NCBI GenBank assembly: GCA_018267275.1
Contig: JAFDYV010000003.1
Span: 310,001-374,000 of the forward strand
Direction of reading: 5' to 3'
From: Bacteroidota bacterium
Lineage (GTDB): Bacteria; Bacteroidota; Bacteroidia; Cytophagales; Cyclobacteriaceae
Length of the DNA stretch: 64,000 nucleotides
The notes under the pieces were generated by a model that searched no databases, was not told the DNA's origin, and saw nothing but the letters and a program-made list of their open reading frames with translations. The position numbers and the translations under genes were made by a program. Every line of letters begins with the position of its first letter. Positions within the stretch are counted from its first letter, which is position 1. Below, one piece after another: positions 43,407-51,520 of this stretch.

Positions 43407-44566
43407 TGAGGGTAAAGAAGGCCATTGGGAAAATTCATTTATGGCTTGGGCTTGGCTCGGGCCTGATTGTTTTTATTGTTTCTATTACAGGTTGCATCTA
43501 CGTATTTGAGAGTGAACTGCGTGCACCCTTTGAAAAATACTTTACCCACATTGATTCCTCGTCCGTAAAGCAACGACTTCCAGTTTCTCTTTTGGAACAA
43601 ATAGGTCGCTCGCATTTGCAAAAACATCTGTCTATAGACACCAGTACTTTAGAATATAGCAACGCAACGGTATTCACTTCTCCAGGCCGTTCAGCATATT
43701 ACTATGTCTATGACGAACGACAAGGGCTTTACCACTACGTTTATCTCCATCCTGCCACGGGCGAGTTGCTTCACATAAAAGATATGAATACCGACTTTTT
43801 CCAAGTGGTGATGGCCATTCATATGCGGTTGCTCATGCCCTACGAAATAGGGCACATAGTAGTGGGTGTAGCAGTTTTCATTTTTGTTGTTTCGCTCATC
43901 ACGGGCATTGTACTATGGTGGCCAAAGAATAAGACGGTAGCCAAGCAGCGGTTTCGCATTCATTGGAAAGGTCGCTGGCGCAGGATCAACTATGACTTGC
44001 ATAGCGTGAATGGACTTTATGTGCTACCCTTAACCCTAATCATAAGTTTTACCGGGCTCGTGTGGTCTTTTGATTGGATTGAAAATGCCTACGTGTGGGT
44101 TGCTAATGGTGGCAGGGCTAACCCTGAATACGCAGAGGTCAGCTCTTTCGCGCACGCACGAGAAATAAAGCCTGTTGATACTATTTTTATTCAATTTCAA
44201 TCAACCTATCCAGAGGCCGTCTATTATTCCATTGATTTTCCAACCCGTGAGCGAAATTACTTTGGCCTTGGTGCCTTCCCCGACGAGAGCGTTTACTACA
44301 ATAGCACTTTTGCCTACTATGATCAGTATTCGGGTGAGTTGCTTCGCAAAGAAAGCTTGGAGACCATGACGATGGGCGAGAGTTTGCGCTATATGAATTA
44401 TGATATTCATGTGGGCAAAATTCTTGGCTTGCCTGGTCAAGTTATGGCCTTTTTGGCCAGCCTTATTGCCGCTTCTTTACCTGTCACGGGTTTTTTGATT
44501 TGGTGGGGAAGAAGGAATAAGCAACTGACTAAGCAGGTGCGGCATGACACTGGTCAAGGAAAATAA
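43406..44566 (+). CDS. PepSY-associated transmembrane protein (ferric-siderophore reductase-like)
   Basis: A 386-residue inner-membrane protein of the PepSY_TM family. Four hydrophobic segments are visible at about 10-35 (IHLWLGLGSGLIVFIVSITGCIYVFES), 145-170, 197-217 and 348-368. His residues in the first and in SVNGLYVLPLTLIISFTGLVW are conserved in PepSY heme-type reductases. Partners of TonB siderophore receptors reduce the ferric ligand in the periplasm; this one probably does so for the receptor at 41022. Confidence 0.87.
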   Translation: MRVKKAIGKIHLWLGLGSGLIVFIVSITGCIYVFESELRAPFEKYFTHIDSSSVKQRLPVSLLEQIGRSHLQKHLSIDTSTLEYSNATVFTSPGRSAYYYVYDERQGLYHYVYLHPATGELLHIKDMNTDFFQVVMAIHMRLLMPYEIGHIVVGVAVFIFVVSLITGIVLWWPKNKTVAKQRFRIHWKGRWRRINYDLHSVNGLYVLPLTLIISFTGLVWSFDWIENAYVWVANGGRANPEYAEVSSFAHAREIKPVDTIFIQFQSTYPEAVYYSIDFPTRERNYFGLGAFPDESVYYNSTFAYYDQYSGELLRKESLETMTMGESLRYMNYDIHVGKILGLPGQVMAFLASLIAASLPVTGFLIWWGRRNKQLTKQVRHDTGQGK

Positions 44567-44574
44567 CTTTAAAA

Positions 44575-44613
44575 GATAGATTGCTTTGAAAATAATCTAT
44601 CCGCTTTGGATAG
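44575..44613 (+). promoter_or_regulatory. alternative inverted repeats before the czc operon
   Basis: GATAGATT (44575-44582) can pair with AATCTATC (44594-44601), while CTATCC (44597-44602) can pair with GGATAG (44608-44613). The two stems share 44597-44601 and are mutually exclusive. A site for a regulator and an RNA switch are both possible; neither is proven. Confidence 0.4.
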
Positions 44614-44636
44614 GCAAAATTAACTATCTTTACCCC

Positions 44637-44957
44637 GTGAAAGCACTCTATTTCATATTGGCACTCTACGTTACGGCACTCGCTGTCTACCCATGCAGCG
44701 ATGCCAATACGTGTTCCGATGAAAAGCGAATCGGTGAACAGGTAGCAAACGTATCAGACCATCCGCACTCAACAGACGAACAAGATTTATGCACTCCTTT
44801 TTGTATCTGTTCATGTTGCGCCACGCACATTAGAGTATCCTTGATTTCAATTAGTGATGTGAACGTTGTGGTGCACAGCACCAAAGAGACCATACCCTAT
44901 ATCGAAAAAAGGGTATTGGCCAACGGCAACCATATCTGGCAACCACCCAAGATTTAA
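44637..44957 (+). CDS. small Cys/His-rich exported protein upstream of CzcA
   Basis: A 106-residue protein from the GTG at 44637 (an in-frame TTG at 44586 adds 17 residues before the hydrophobic segment KALYFILALYVTALAVYPC). The mature part has HPHSTDEQDLCTPFCICSCCATHIRV, a dense Cys cluster, and ends IWQPPKI. Similar small proteins occur beside RND metal pumps in Bacteroidota. It may bind metal in the periplasm. The gene starts the efflux operon. Confidence 0.65.
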   Translation: MKALYFILALYVTALAVYPCSDANTCSDEKRIGEQVANVSDHPHSTDEQDLCTPFCICSCCATHIRVSLISISDVNVVVHSTKETIPYIEKRVLANGNHIWQPPKI

Positions 44958-44998
44958 GCTCCTACATTTCCATCGTCTCCATGACGATAAAATTTCTT

Positions 44999-45020
44999 TC
45001 CGAGGCAACAATTGCCTCGG
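44999..45020 (+). other. strong hairpin between the first two genes of the czc operon
   Basis: CCGAGGCAA (44999-45007) and TTGCCTCGG (45012-45020) form a perfect 9-bp stem with a 4-base loop. It is not followed by a T-run, so it is more likely an RNA-stability or processing stem than a terminator. Confidence 0.5.
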
Positions 45021-45041
45021 CTAAGACGCTTAGGGCTTAGT

Positions 45042-45197
45042 ATGAAAAATCAGAGAAAAGAAAAGAAGCAACTAAAGAAAAAGAAAAGTACACTCAATGC
45101 GGTTATCCATTATTCGCTATGGATACTCTTGGGCTTTCTTCTTTTGCTCTTATTTCTCTTAGCGACAGTCCTGCCAAATCTAAATTTTAATCACTGA
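45042..45197 (+). CDS. small single-span membrane protein
   Basis: A 51-residue protein from the ATG at 45042 with a very basic N-terminus (KNQRKEKKQLKKKKS) and one transmembrane segment (HYSLWILLGFLLLLLFLLATVLP). The function is unknown. It ends 5 bp before the czcA start, so it is part of the operon and may be a small accessory subunit. Confidence 0.55.
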   Translation: MKNQRKEKKQLKKKKSTLNAVIHYSLWILLGFLLLLLFLLATVLPNLNFNH

Positions 45198-45202
45198 ATT
45201 AT

Positions 45203-48200
45203 ATGTTAGATAAAATCATTCATTACTCCATACATAACAAACTAATCATCGGCTTATTCACTATCGCGCTGATGGTTTGGGGAGGATACTCCCTGACCCG
45301 GCTTCCCATTGATGCGGTGCCTGACATAACGAATAATCAAGTACAAGTTCTGACAGTAGCCCCCTCACAAGCGGCACTCGACATTGAAAGACAAGTCACT
45401 TTCCCCGTTGAGCAGACGATGGCCTCCATTCCCAACATCAAAGAAATAAGAAGTTTTTCTCGCTTTGGTCTTTCCGTGGTTACCATCGTGTTTCATGATA
45501 ATGTAGATGTGTATTGGGCAAGGCAGCAGGTGAGCGAGCGCCTAACCTTAGCGGCAGGGCAAATCCCGCCTGGGGTCGGCATCCCCGAACTGGGGCCTAT
45601 CACCACAGGCCTGGGTGAAATTTATCAATACATTGTGCGGCCTGAAAAGGGATTTGAGGACAAATTTGATGCGATGGCCTTGCGCACGATACAAGATTGG
45701 ATTGTGCGCAGGCAACTGCTTGGCACGCCAGGCGTAGCTGATGTTGCCAGTTTCGGAGGATTTTTGAAACAATACGAAATCGCGCTCAACCCTGACAAAC
45801 TTCGCAGCTACAACCTTAGCATTGCTGACATTTTCACCGCCCTCGAAAAGAACAATCAGAATACCGGAGGCGCATACATCGATAGGAAACCCAACGCATG
45901 GTTTATCCGCAGCGAGGGCCTAATCAAATCCGTTGATGACATCGGAAAAATTGTTGTTAAAAATACGGACAATGGCATACCCGTTCTTATTCGTAACGTG
46001 GCCGATGTGCAGTTTGGTTTTGCTAACCGCTACGGGGCGATGACTTACAACACAGATGGTGAGGTGGTAGGCGCCATTGTGCTGATGCTGAAAGGCGAAA
46101 ACTCTAACGCGGTAGTGAACCGTGTGAAACAACGCATGGAGCAAATCAAAAAGAATCTTCCTGAAGGAGTTACGGTGGAGGCTTTTCTGGATCGCAGTTC
46201 ATTGGTCTCAAGGGCAGTTGGTACGGTTGAGAAAAATCTAATTGAGGGCGCGCTGATCGTAATTGTAGTGCTCGTACTTTTTTTAGGCAATTTCCGGGCT
46301 GGCCTTATCGTGGCTTCTGTTATTCCTCTCGCTATGCTGTTCGCTATTTCCCTCATGCATGTGTTTGGCGTTTCCGGAAATCTGATGAGTCTTGGGGCTA
46401 TTGATTTTGGCTTGATCGTGGACGGTGCAGTGATCATTGTAGAGGCCACCATGCACCACCTGGGGCTTCGAACTATTTCGGGTAAACTAACTCAAAAAGA
46501 AATGGACGCTGAGGTGTATGAATCAGCCTCAAAAATCAGGAACTCAGCCGCTTTTGGCGAGATCATAATTTTAATTGTTTACCTTCCTATACTCGCATTG
46601 GTGGGCATCGAAGGCAAGATGTTTAAGCCGATGGCACAAACAGTCAGTTTCGCCATTTTGGGCGCGTTTATACTATCGCTGACTTATGTGCCGATGATGT
46701 CAGCGCTGTTTCTTAGTAAAAACATAATCCACAAAAAGAATTACTCTGATCGGATGATGGACTTCTTCCATCGCTTGTATGAGCCCATATTACGCAAAGC
46801 ACTGAACCGAAAATTTGTAGTCGTTGCCACGGCAATCGTTTTGTTTGCTGTCAGTCTGGTATTTTTCCTTCGGATGGGTGGAGAATTTCTGCCCACATTG
46901 GAGGAAGGCGACTTTGCTGTTGAAACGCGCGCACTTACCGGCAGCAGCCTCAACTACACCATCGATATAAGCACGGAGGCAGCAAAGATTTTGACACGAG
47001 AATTTCCGAATGAAGTGCGCGAAGTGGTGGGTAAAATTGGTTCGTCAGAAATCCCAACAGACCCAATGCCCATTGAAGCCTGCGACCTAATGGTGCTCTT
47101 GAAGCCAAAAGCGGAGTGGAAAAAAGCCCATAGCCGCGAAGCACTAGCTGAAAAAATGGCCGCAGCGCTCAGCGACATACCGGGAGTAACTTTTGGATTT
47201 CAGCAGCCCATACAGATGCGATTTAATGAACTGATGACGGGTGTACGGCAAGATGTGGCTGTAAAAATTTTTGGCGAAGACTTAGAAGTGTTGGCAGGCC
47301 TGTCAGACCAAGTAGCAAGAATTGCTTCTACGGTTAGTGGTGCCCGTGATTTGTATGTGGAGCAGGTAACAGGATTACCTCAAATTGTGGCTGCCATCAA
47401 TCGCGATGAGACGGCCAAATACGGACTTAATATTTTAGACATCAACCAAGCTATCAATACTGCCTTTGCTGGGCAGTCTGCGGGGCTCGTTTATGAAGGA
47501 GAGAAGCGGTTCGATCTTGTTGTAAGGCTCGGCATGCAAAGTCGTCAAAACATTGAAGACGTGCGCAATTTGTTTATCACATCACCATCGGGCAATCAAA
47601 TTCCCTTGAAACAACTTGCTGATGTAGAATTCAAGGTAGGGCCCAACCAAATTCAGCGCGAAGACGCAAAGCGCAGGATTATTGTTGGCTTCAACGTGCG
47701 TGGCCGTGACGTGGCCAGCATTGTAAACGAACTTCAGCAGAGAATTGAAAAAGAAATAAAATTTCCTCCGGGTTATTATCCTACGTACGGGGGGCAATTT
47801 GAAAACCTGAAAGAAGCGCAGGCGAGGTTGTCAGTGGCGGTGCCCGTTGCATTGCTGCTGATATTTTTGTTGCTCTTCTTCACCTTTCACTCCTTGAAAG
47901 AGGCCGCTCTTATTTTTACTGCGATTCCTATGGCTGCGATTGGGGGCGTGTTCGCCTTGTTGCTGCGGGGTATGCCATTCAGCATTTCGGCAGGCGTTGG
48001 CTTCATTGCTTTATTTGGCGTTGCCGTGCTCAACGGCATTGTGCTTATAGCTGAGTTCAACCGCCTTAAAAAAGAAGGCATAACTGACTTAAAAGAGATT
48101 GTCTTGAAAGGCACATCGGTTCGCCTTCGCCCTGTACTCATGACTGCGGCCGTTGCCTCATTGGGTTTTTTGCCGATGGCACTGGCCACCAGTGCAGGAG

Positions 48201-48340
48201 CTGAAGTGCAAAAGCCTTTGGCAACTGTGGTGATTGGAGGACTGGTGACTTCCACCTTACTAACGCTGGTTGTGCTGCCTTGCCTCTTTATTTATTTTGA
48301 AAATTTTGGACACAAACAAAAAAACAGCTTGTCAATATGA
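45203..48340 (+). CDS. czcA: CzcA-like heavy-metal efflux RND pump
   Basis: A 1045-residue inner-membrane RND pump of the heavy-metal type, driven by protons and exporting divalent ions. Twelve membrane segments and two periplasmic loops have typical layout. The proton-relay motif is DFGLIVDGAVIIVE, which fits the Co/Zn/Cd-type (HME1) group, and the N-terminal motif LPIDAVPDITNNQVQV is conserved. It is followed by the outer-membrane CzcC (4-bp overlap) and the adaptor CzcB. Confidence 0.93.
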   Translation: MLDKIIHYSIHNKLIIGLFTIALMVWGGYSLTRLPIDAVPDITNNQVQVLTVAPSQAALDIERQVTFPVEQTMASIPNIKEIRSFSRFGLSVVTIVFHDNVDVYWARQQVSERLTLAAGQIPPGVGIPELGPITTGLGEIYQYIVRPEKGFEDKFDAMALRTIQDWIVRRQLLGTPGVADVASFGGFLKQYEIALNPDKLRSYNLSIADIFTALEKNNQNTGGAYIDRKPNAWFIRSEGLIKSVDDIGKIVVKNTDNGIPVLIRNVADVQFGFANRYGAMTYNTDGEVVGAIVLMLKGENSNAVVNRVKQRMEQIKKNLPEGVTVEAFLDRSSLVSRAVGTVEKNLIEGALIVIVVLVLFLGNFRAGLIVASVIPLAMLFAISLMHVFGVSGNLMSLGAIDFGLIVDGAVIIVEATMHHLGLRTISGKLTQKEMDAEVYESASKIRNSAAFGEIIILIVYLPILALVGIEGKMFKPMAQTVSFAILGAFILSLTYVPMMSALFLSKNIIHKKNYSDRMMDFFHRLYEPILRKALNRKFVVVATAIVLFAVSLVFFLRMGGEFLPTLEEGDFAVETRALTGSSLNYTIDISTEAAKILTREFPNEVREVVGKIGSSEIPTDPMPIEACDLMVLLKPKAEWKKAHSREALAEKMAAALSDIPGVTFGFQQPIQMRFNELMTGVRQDVAVKIFGEDLEVLAGLSDQVARIASTVSGARDLYVEQVTGLPQIVAAINRDETAKYGLNILDINQAINTAFAGQSAGLVYEGEKRFDLVVRLGMQSRQNIEDVRNLFITSPSGNQIPLKQLADVEFKVGPNQIQREDAKRRIIVGFNVRGRDVASIVNELQQRIEKEIKFPPGYYPTYGGQFENLKEAQARLSVAVPVALLLIFLLLFFTFHSLKEAALIFTAIPMAAIGGVFALLLRGMPFSISAGVGFIALFGVAVLNGIVLIAEFNRLKKEGITDLKEIVLKGTSVRLRPVLMTAAVASLGFLPMALATSAGAEVQKPLATVVIGGLVTSTLLTLVVLPCLFIYFENFGHKQKNSLSI

Positions 48341-49566
48341 GAGTCTTCATTTCAGTACTCCTGGTTCTGGTATCGTACACAGTTTGGGCTCAGTCCGAAA
48401 AACTCAGCCTTGAGCAAGCGTTGGAAAGCGCCCTGAAGAACAACGCGGGCATCAAAGCGGCTGCTTTTGATATTGAACTTCAAAGGCAATTGAAGAAAAC
48501 ATCGTTCGATTTGCCGAAGACAAACGTTTCCTTACTGTATGGCCAATACAACAGCTATGCAAAAAATGACAATAACCTGACCATAACACAGGCCATACCC
48601 TTCACTTCGTTGGGCAGCCAAGGTGCATTGAACCGGGCATTGCTGGCTTCAAGTGAAAGGCGAAAGTCGGTATCGGAAAATGAATTGATTTTTCAGGTGA
48701 AGCAGGTCTATTATCAAATTGCTTATGAACAGGCAAGGCAGAAGTTGCTTTTGCGTCAAGACAGTATCTACGAGGGTTTTTTCAAGGCCTCTGCGTTGCG
48801 CTTCAAGACTGGTGAGGCAAACCTTTTGGAAAAAACCACGGCCGAAGCGCAGCGAAACGATGTGAAGAACCGGCTACGCCAAAATGAGAGCACCATTTTG
48901 GGTTGGAGAACTCAACTTAAAACCCTTTTAAATAGCAACGGCCTGCCCGAGATTTCGAAAGCTTCGCTCGATGAACTAGTGGTGCAACTTCCTTTTGATA
49001 CAGCAGTTGTTGCAACAAATCCATCTCTTGCCCTAGCCCGACAACAGGTGGAAGTGGCCAAAGCAGATAAAAGGTTTCAATCTGCAAAGTTTGCTCCCGA
49101 TTTGCTGATCGGATATTTTAATCAAACGCTAATTGATGTAGTTAACACTGAGAATGGTGCCATTGCTACCAGTGCCAATCGGTTCACTGGCTTTCAAGTT
49201 GGTTTATCCATTCCGTTGTGGTTTGTTCCACATCAAGGGCGGGCTAGGGCAGCAGATTTTGGCTTGCGAGCTGCACAAAGCAACTTAAAAAATTATCACA
49301 TCGGACTAACGGGTTTATGGCAGCAGGCTGAGCAGCAATACATCAAAAACAAGAACAGTTTGGAATACTATAAAACCTCAGCCCTTCCCAACGCCAATCT
49401 GATATTACAACAATCACAAATTGCATTTAATCAAGGTGAAGTGGGCTATGTGGAATACCTGCTGGGTGTGCGAAACGCACTCACGCTTCAAGAAGCCTAT
49501 TTGCAAACTTTGAACGACTACAACCAAACAGTTATTTACATTGAATTTTTGTCAGGCACCAAATAA
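48337..49566 (+). CDS. czcC: TolC-family outer-membrane efflux protein
   Basis: A 409-residue OEP-type protein with signal peptide (MRVFISVLLVLVSYTVWAQ) and the two repeated coiled-coil halves typical of the family (LEQALESALKNNAGIKAAAFDIEL; later LALARQQVEVAKADKRFQSAKFAPDLLIGYF). It forms the outer-membrane duct of the tripartite pump. It overlaps czcA by 4 bp and precedes the adaptor gene by 10 bp. Confidence 0.9.
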   Translation: MRVFISVLLVLVSYTVWAQSEKLSLEQALESALKNNAGIKAAAFDIELQRQLKKTSFDLPKTNVSLLYGQYNSYAKNDNNLTITQAIPFTSLGSQGALNRALLASSERRKSVSENELIFQVKQVYYQIAYEQARQKLLLRQDSIYEGFFKASALRFKTGEANLLEKTTAEAQRNDVKNRLRQNESTILGWRTQLKTLLNSNGLPEISKASLDELVVQLPFDTAVVATNPSLALARQQVEVAKADKRFQSAKFAPDLLIGYFNQTLIDVVNTENGAIATSANRFTGFQVGLSIPLWFVPHQGRARAADFGLRAAQSNLKNYHIGLTGLWQQAEQQYIKNKNSLEYYKTSALPNANLILQQSQIAFNQGEVGYVEYLLGVRNALTLQEAYLQTLNDYNQTVIYIEFLSGTK

Positions 49567-49576
49567 TAAAATACTT

Positions 49577-50782
49577 ATGAAGTTACTAGTTAAATACCTT
49601 TCCATATCGATTGCGTTGATTTGTTTGTCACTCTTGGTTTCCTGCGGTGGCAAGACAACATCTGACGAACCTGCCGCTTCACATTCCGAGAAAGAAAATA
49701 CGACAGAATTTACCCAAGCACAATACGAAACAGCCCGTATCGAGCTTGGCAAAGTACAAAGAAAACAAATCAGCGGAACCACCAAAGTGAACGGAATGCT
49801 CGATGTTCCACCCCAACAGAAGGTAAGCATCTCTGTGCCGTTAGGTGGTTTTTTGAAAAGTTCTTCCTTGTTGCAAGGCTCGCGTGTTACTAAAGGGCAG
49901 GTAATTGCAACCATCGAGAACCTGGAATTCATTAAGCTTCAACAGGACTACGTTGAAGCCAAGAATCAGTTCGAGTTTGCTCAAACAGATTATCAAAGGC
50001 AGCAACAACTGGCTGTAGAAAGTGTGAATGCCATGAAGGCATTGCAGCAGTCAAAGACTACTTTTATAAGTTGGGAGGTGAAGGTGAGCAGTTTGGGCGA
50101 GCAACTCAAAGTTCTTGGAATGAACCCATCAACCGTTTCGCCTACTACGATTTCAAGTTTAATCCAATTGTACGCCCCCATCAATGGTTACGTCACCAAG
50201 GTAAACGTCAACATTGGAAAGTATGTAAACCCTACCGACATCCTATTTGAAATTGTGGATACGGAACACCTTCATGCCGAGCTTACGGTTTTTGAAAAAG
50301 ACGTGCCCAAACTTCGCATTGGCCAGAAAGTGCGATTCACGTTGGCCAACGAGACAGTAGCTCGCACGGCCACGGTATATTTATTGGGCAGAGAAATCAG
50401 TGCTGACAGAACCATCCGAATCCACTGCCACATAGACAAAGAAGACACCAATTTATTGCCGGGTATGTACCTTCAGGCCATCGTTGAAACGGGTGGAGCA
50501 TCTGTGAATGCTTTGCCTAATGATGCCATTATTGACTACCAAGGGAAAAAATATATTTTTTATCAATTAAAAGAGCAGGCCCACAGCGCATTGAAAGACG
50601 AAAGCAAAGAGCAACACACCAGCGAGTTTCATTTTGCAATGGTGGAAGTGCAAATAGGCAATAGCGAAATGGGCTACACCGAAGTAACCCTGCCACTTGA
50701 TTTTGATGCGGCAACCAACGAAGTGGTAGTAAAGAATGCGTATGCCATTCTTTCTAAAATGAAAAACTCGGAAGAAGAGTAA
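49577..50782 (+). CDS. czcB: RND periplasmic adaptor (CzcB-like) lipoprotein
   Basis: A 401-residue membrane-fusion protein from the ATG at 49577 (signal SIALICLSLLVSCGG, lipobox LVSC). It has the barrel-sandwich/lipoyl half-motifs (GFLKSSSLLQGSRVTKGQVIATIEN; LYAPINGYVTKVNVNIGKYVNPTDILFEI), a helical hairpin between them and beta-barrel domains after. It joins CzcA to CzcC. It is the third gene of the set. Confidence 0.9.
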   Translation: MKLLVKYLSISIALICLSLLVSCGGKTTSDEPAASHSEKENTTEFTQAQYETARIELGKVQRKQISGTTKVNGMLDVPPQQKVSISVPLGGFLKSSSLLQGSRVTKGQVIATIENLEFIKLQQDYVEAKNQFEFAQTDYQRQQQLAVESVNAMKALQQSKTTFISWEVKVSSLGEQLKVLGMNPSTVSPTTISSLIQLYAPINGYVTKVNVNIGKYVNPTDILFEIVDTEHLHAELTVFEKDVPKLRIGQKVRFTLANETVARTATVYLLGREISADRTIRIHCHIDKEDTNLLPGMYLQAIVETGGASVNALPNDAIIDYQGKKYIFYQLKEQAHSALKDESKEQHTSEFHFAMVEVQIGNSEMGYTEVTLPLDFDAATNEVVVKNAYAILSKMKNSEEE

Positions 50783-50794
50783 TTAACCAAAGAG

Positions 50795-51154
50795 ATGGAA
50801 AATCATAGCCCAGACGTGAAAAAGGGTAGGCTGCGAATTGTGCGGCTACAGGGAACGGCCATCATGCTGATTCTTGTGGCTTTTTCTCTTTCAATTGGTA
50901 TGGCCGGATTTCATTGGGTGGCCGGACTAGGCTGGATTGACTCGTTCCTGAATGCATCCATGCTGCTGACGGGTATGGGGCCTGTGGATGAACCTGTGAG
51001 CAATGCCGGGAAAATTTTTGCTGGCATTTATGCCCTTTACAGCGGCATCGTTTTCTTGTCGGCCATTGCAATTTTTATTTATCCATTTATTGAGCATGTC
51101 CGAAAGGATATAATCAACGGAATGAGGGACGATAAACCGAATGATTGCGACTAA
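50795..51154 (+). CDS. membrane protein with K+-channel-like pore segment
   Basis: A 119-residue protein with two membrane segments (TAIMLILVAFSLSIGMAGFHW; ALYSGIVFLSAIAIFIYPFIEH) and between them a re-entrant-like loop NASMLLTGMGPVDEPV. The TM-pore-TM layout resembles the two-TM ion channels (Ion_trans_2), but the usual TVGYGD filter is replaced by LTGMGPV. Its function is unknown. It lies 12 bp after czcB and shares one base with the ACP gene. Confidence 0.6.
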   Translation: MENHSPDVKKGRLRIVRLQGTAIMLILVAFSLSIGMAGFHWVAGLGWIDSFLNASMLLTGMGPVDEPVSNAGKIFAGIYALYSGIVFLSAIAIFIYPFIEHVRKDIINGMRDDKPNDCD

Positions 51155-51414
51155 TGGATGGCTCAACCCTTATAGATTTCAATAAAAAGTTCACCGCCTT
51201 GATTGCCAAAACCACAGAGGTAGCAGAAGAAAGCATTGAACCGCCTTTACGGTTCAACCAAGATATGGGTATGGATTCGCTTGATATGGTCAATTTGGTT
51301 GTAGAATTTGAAAACGAGTTTCATGTAGAGTTTACCGATGATGAAGCTGAGAAAATAATAACCGTAAAAGACGCAAGGGAACTACTGATGAAAAAATTGA
51401 AACCTGTATTATAA
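51154..51414 (+). CDS. acyl carrier protein-like protein
   Basis: An 86-residue protein starting at the ATG at 51154 that overlaps the preceding stop codon by one base. It has the phosphopantetheine attachment motif GMDSLDMVNLVVEFENEF with Ser available, and a normal ACP four-helix length. The usual partners (ketosynthase, transferase) are absent, so the carrier probably works with other enzymes of the cell. An ACP inside a metal-efflux operon is unusual. Confidence 0.85.
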   Translation: MDGSTLIDFNKKFTALIAKTTEVAEESIEPPLRFNQDMGMDSLDMVNLVVEFENEFHVEFTDDEAEKIITVKDARELLMKKLKPVL

Positions 51415-51520
51415 GAAATGCAAGACAAACCTAAAGAACCATAATCATATTGAGTTTGCAAGTGACATACAAACACCCTTTGACTAGTATTTAAACTAAA
51501 TAATCTATAATCAATTTAAT

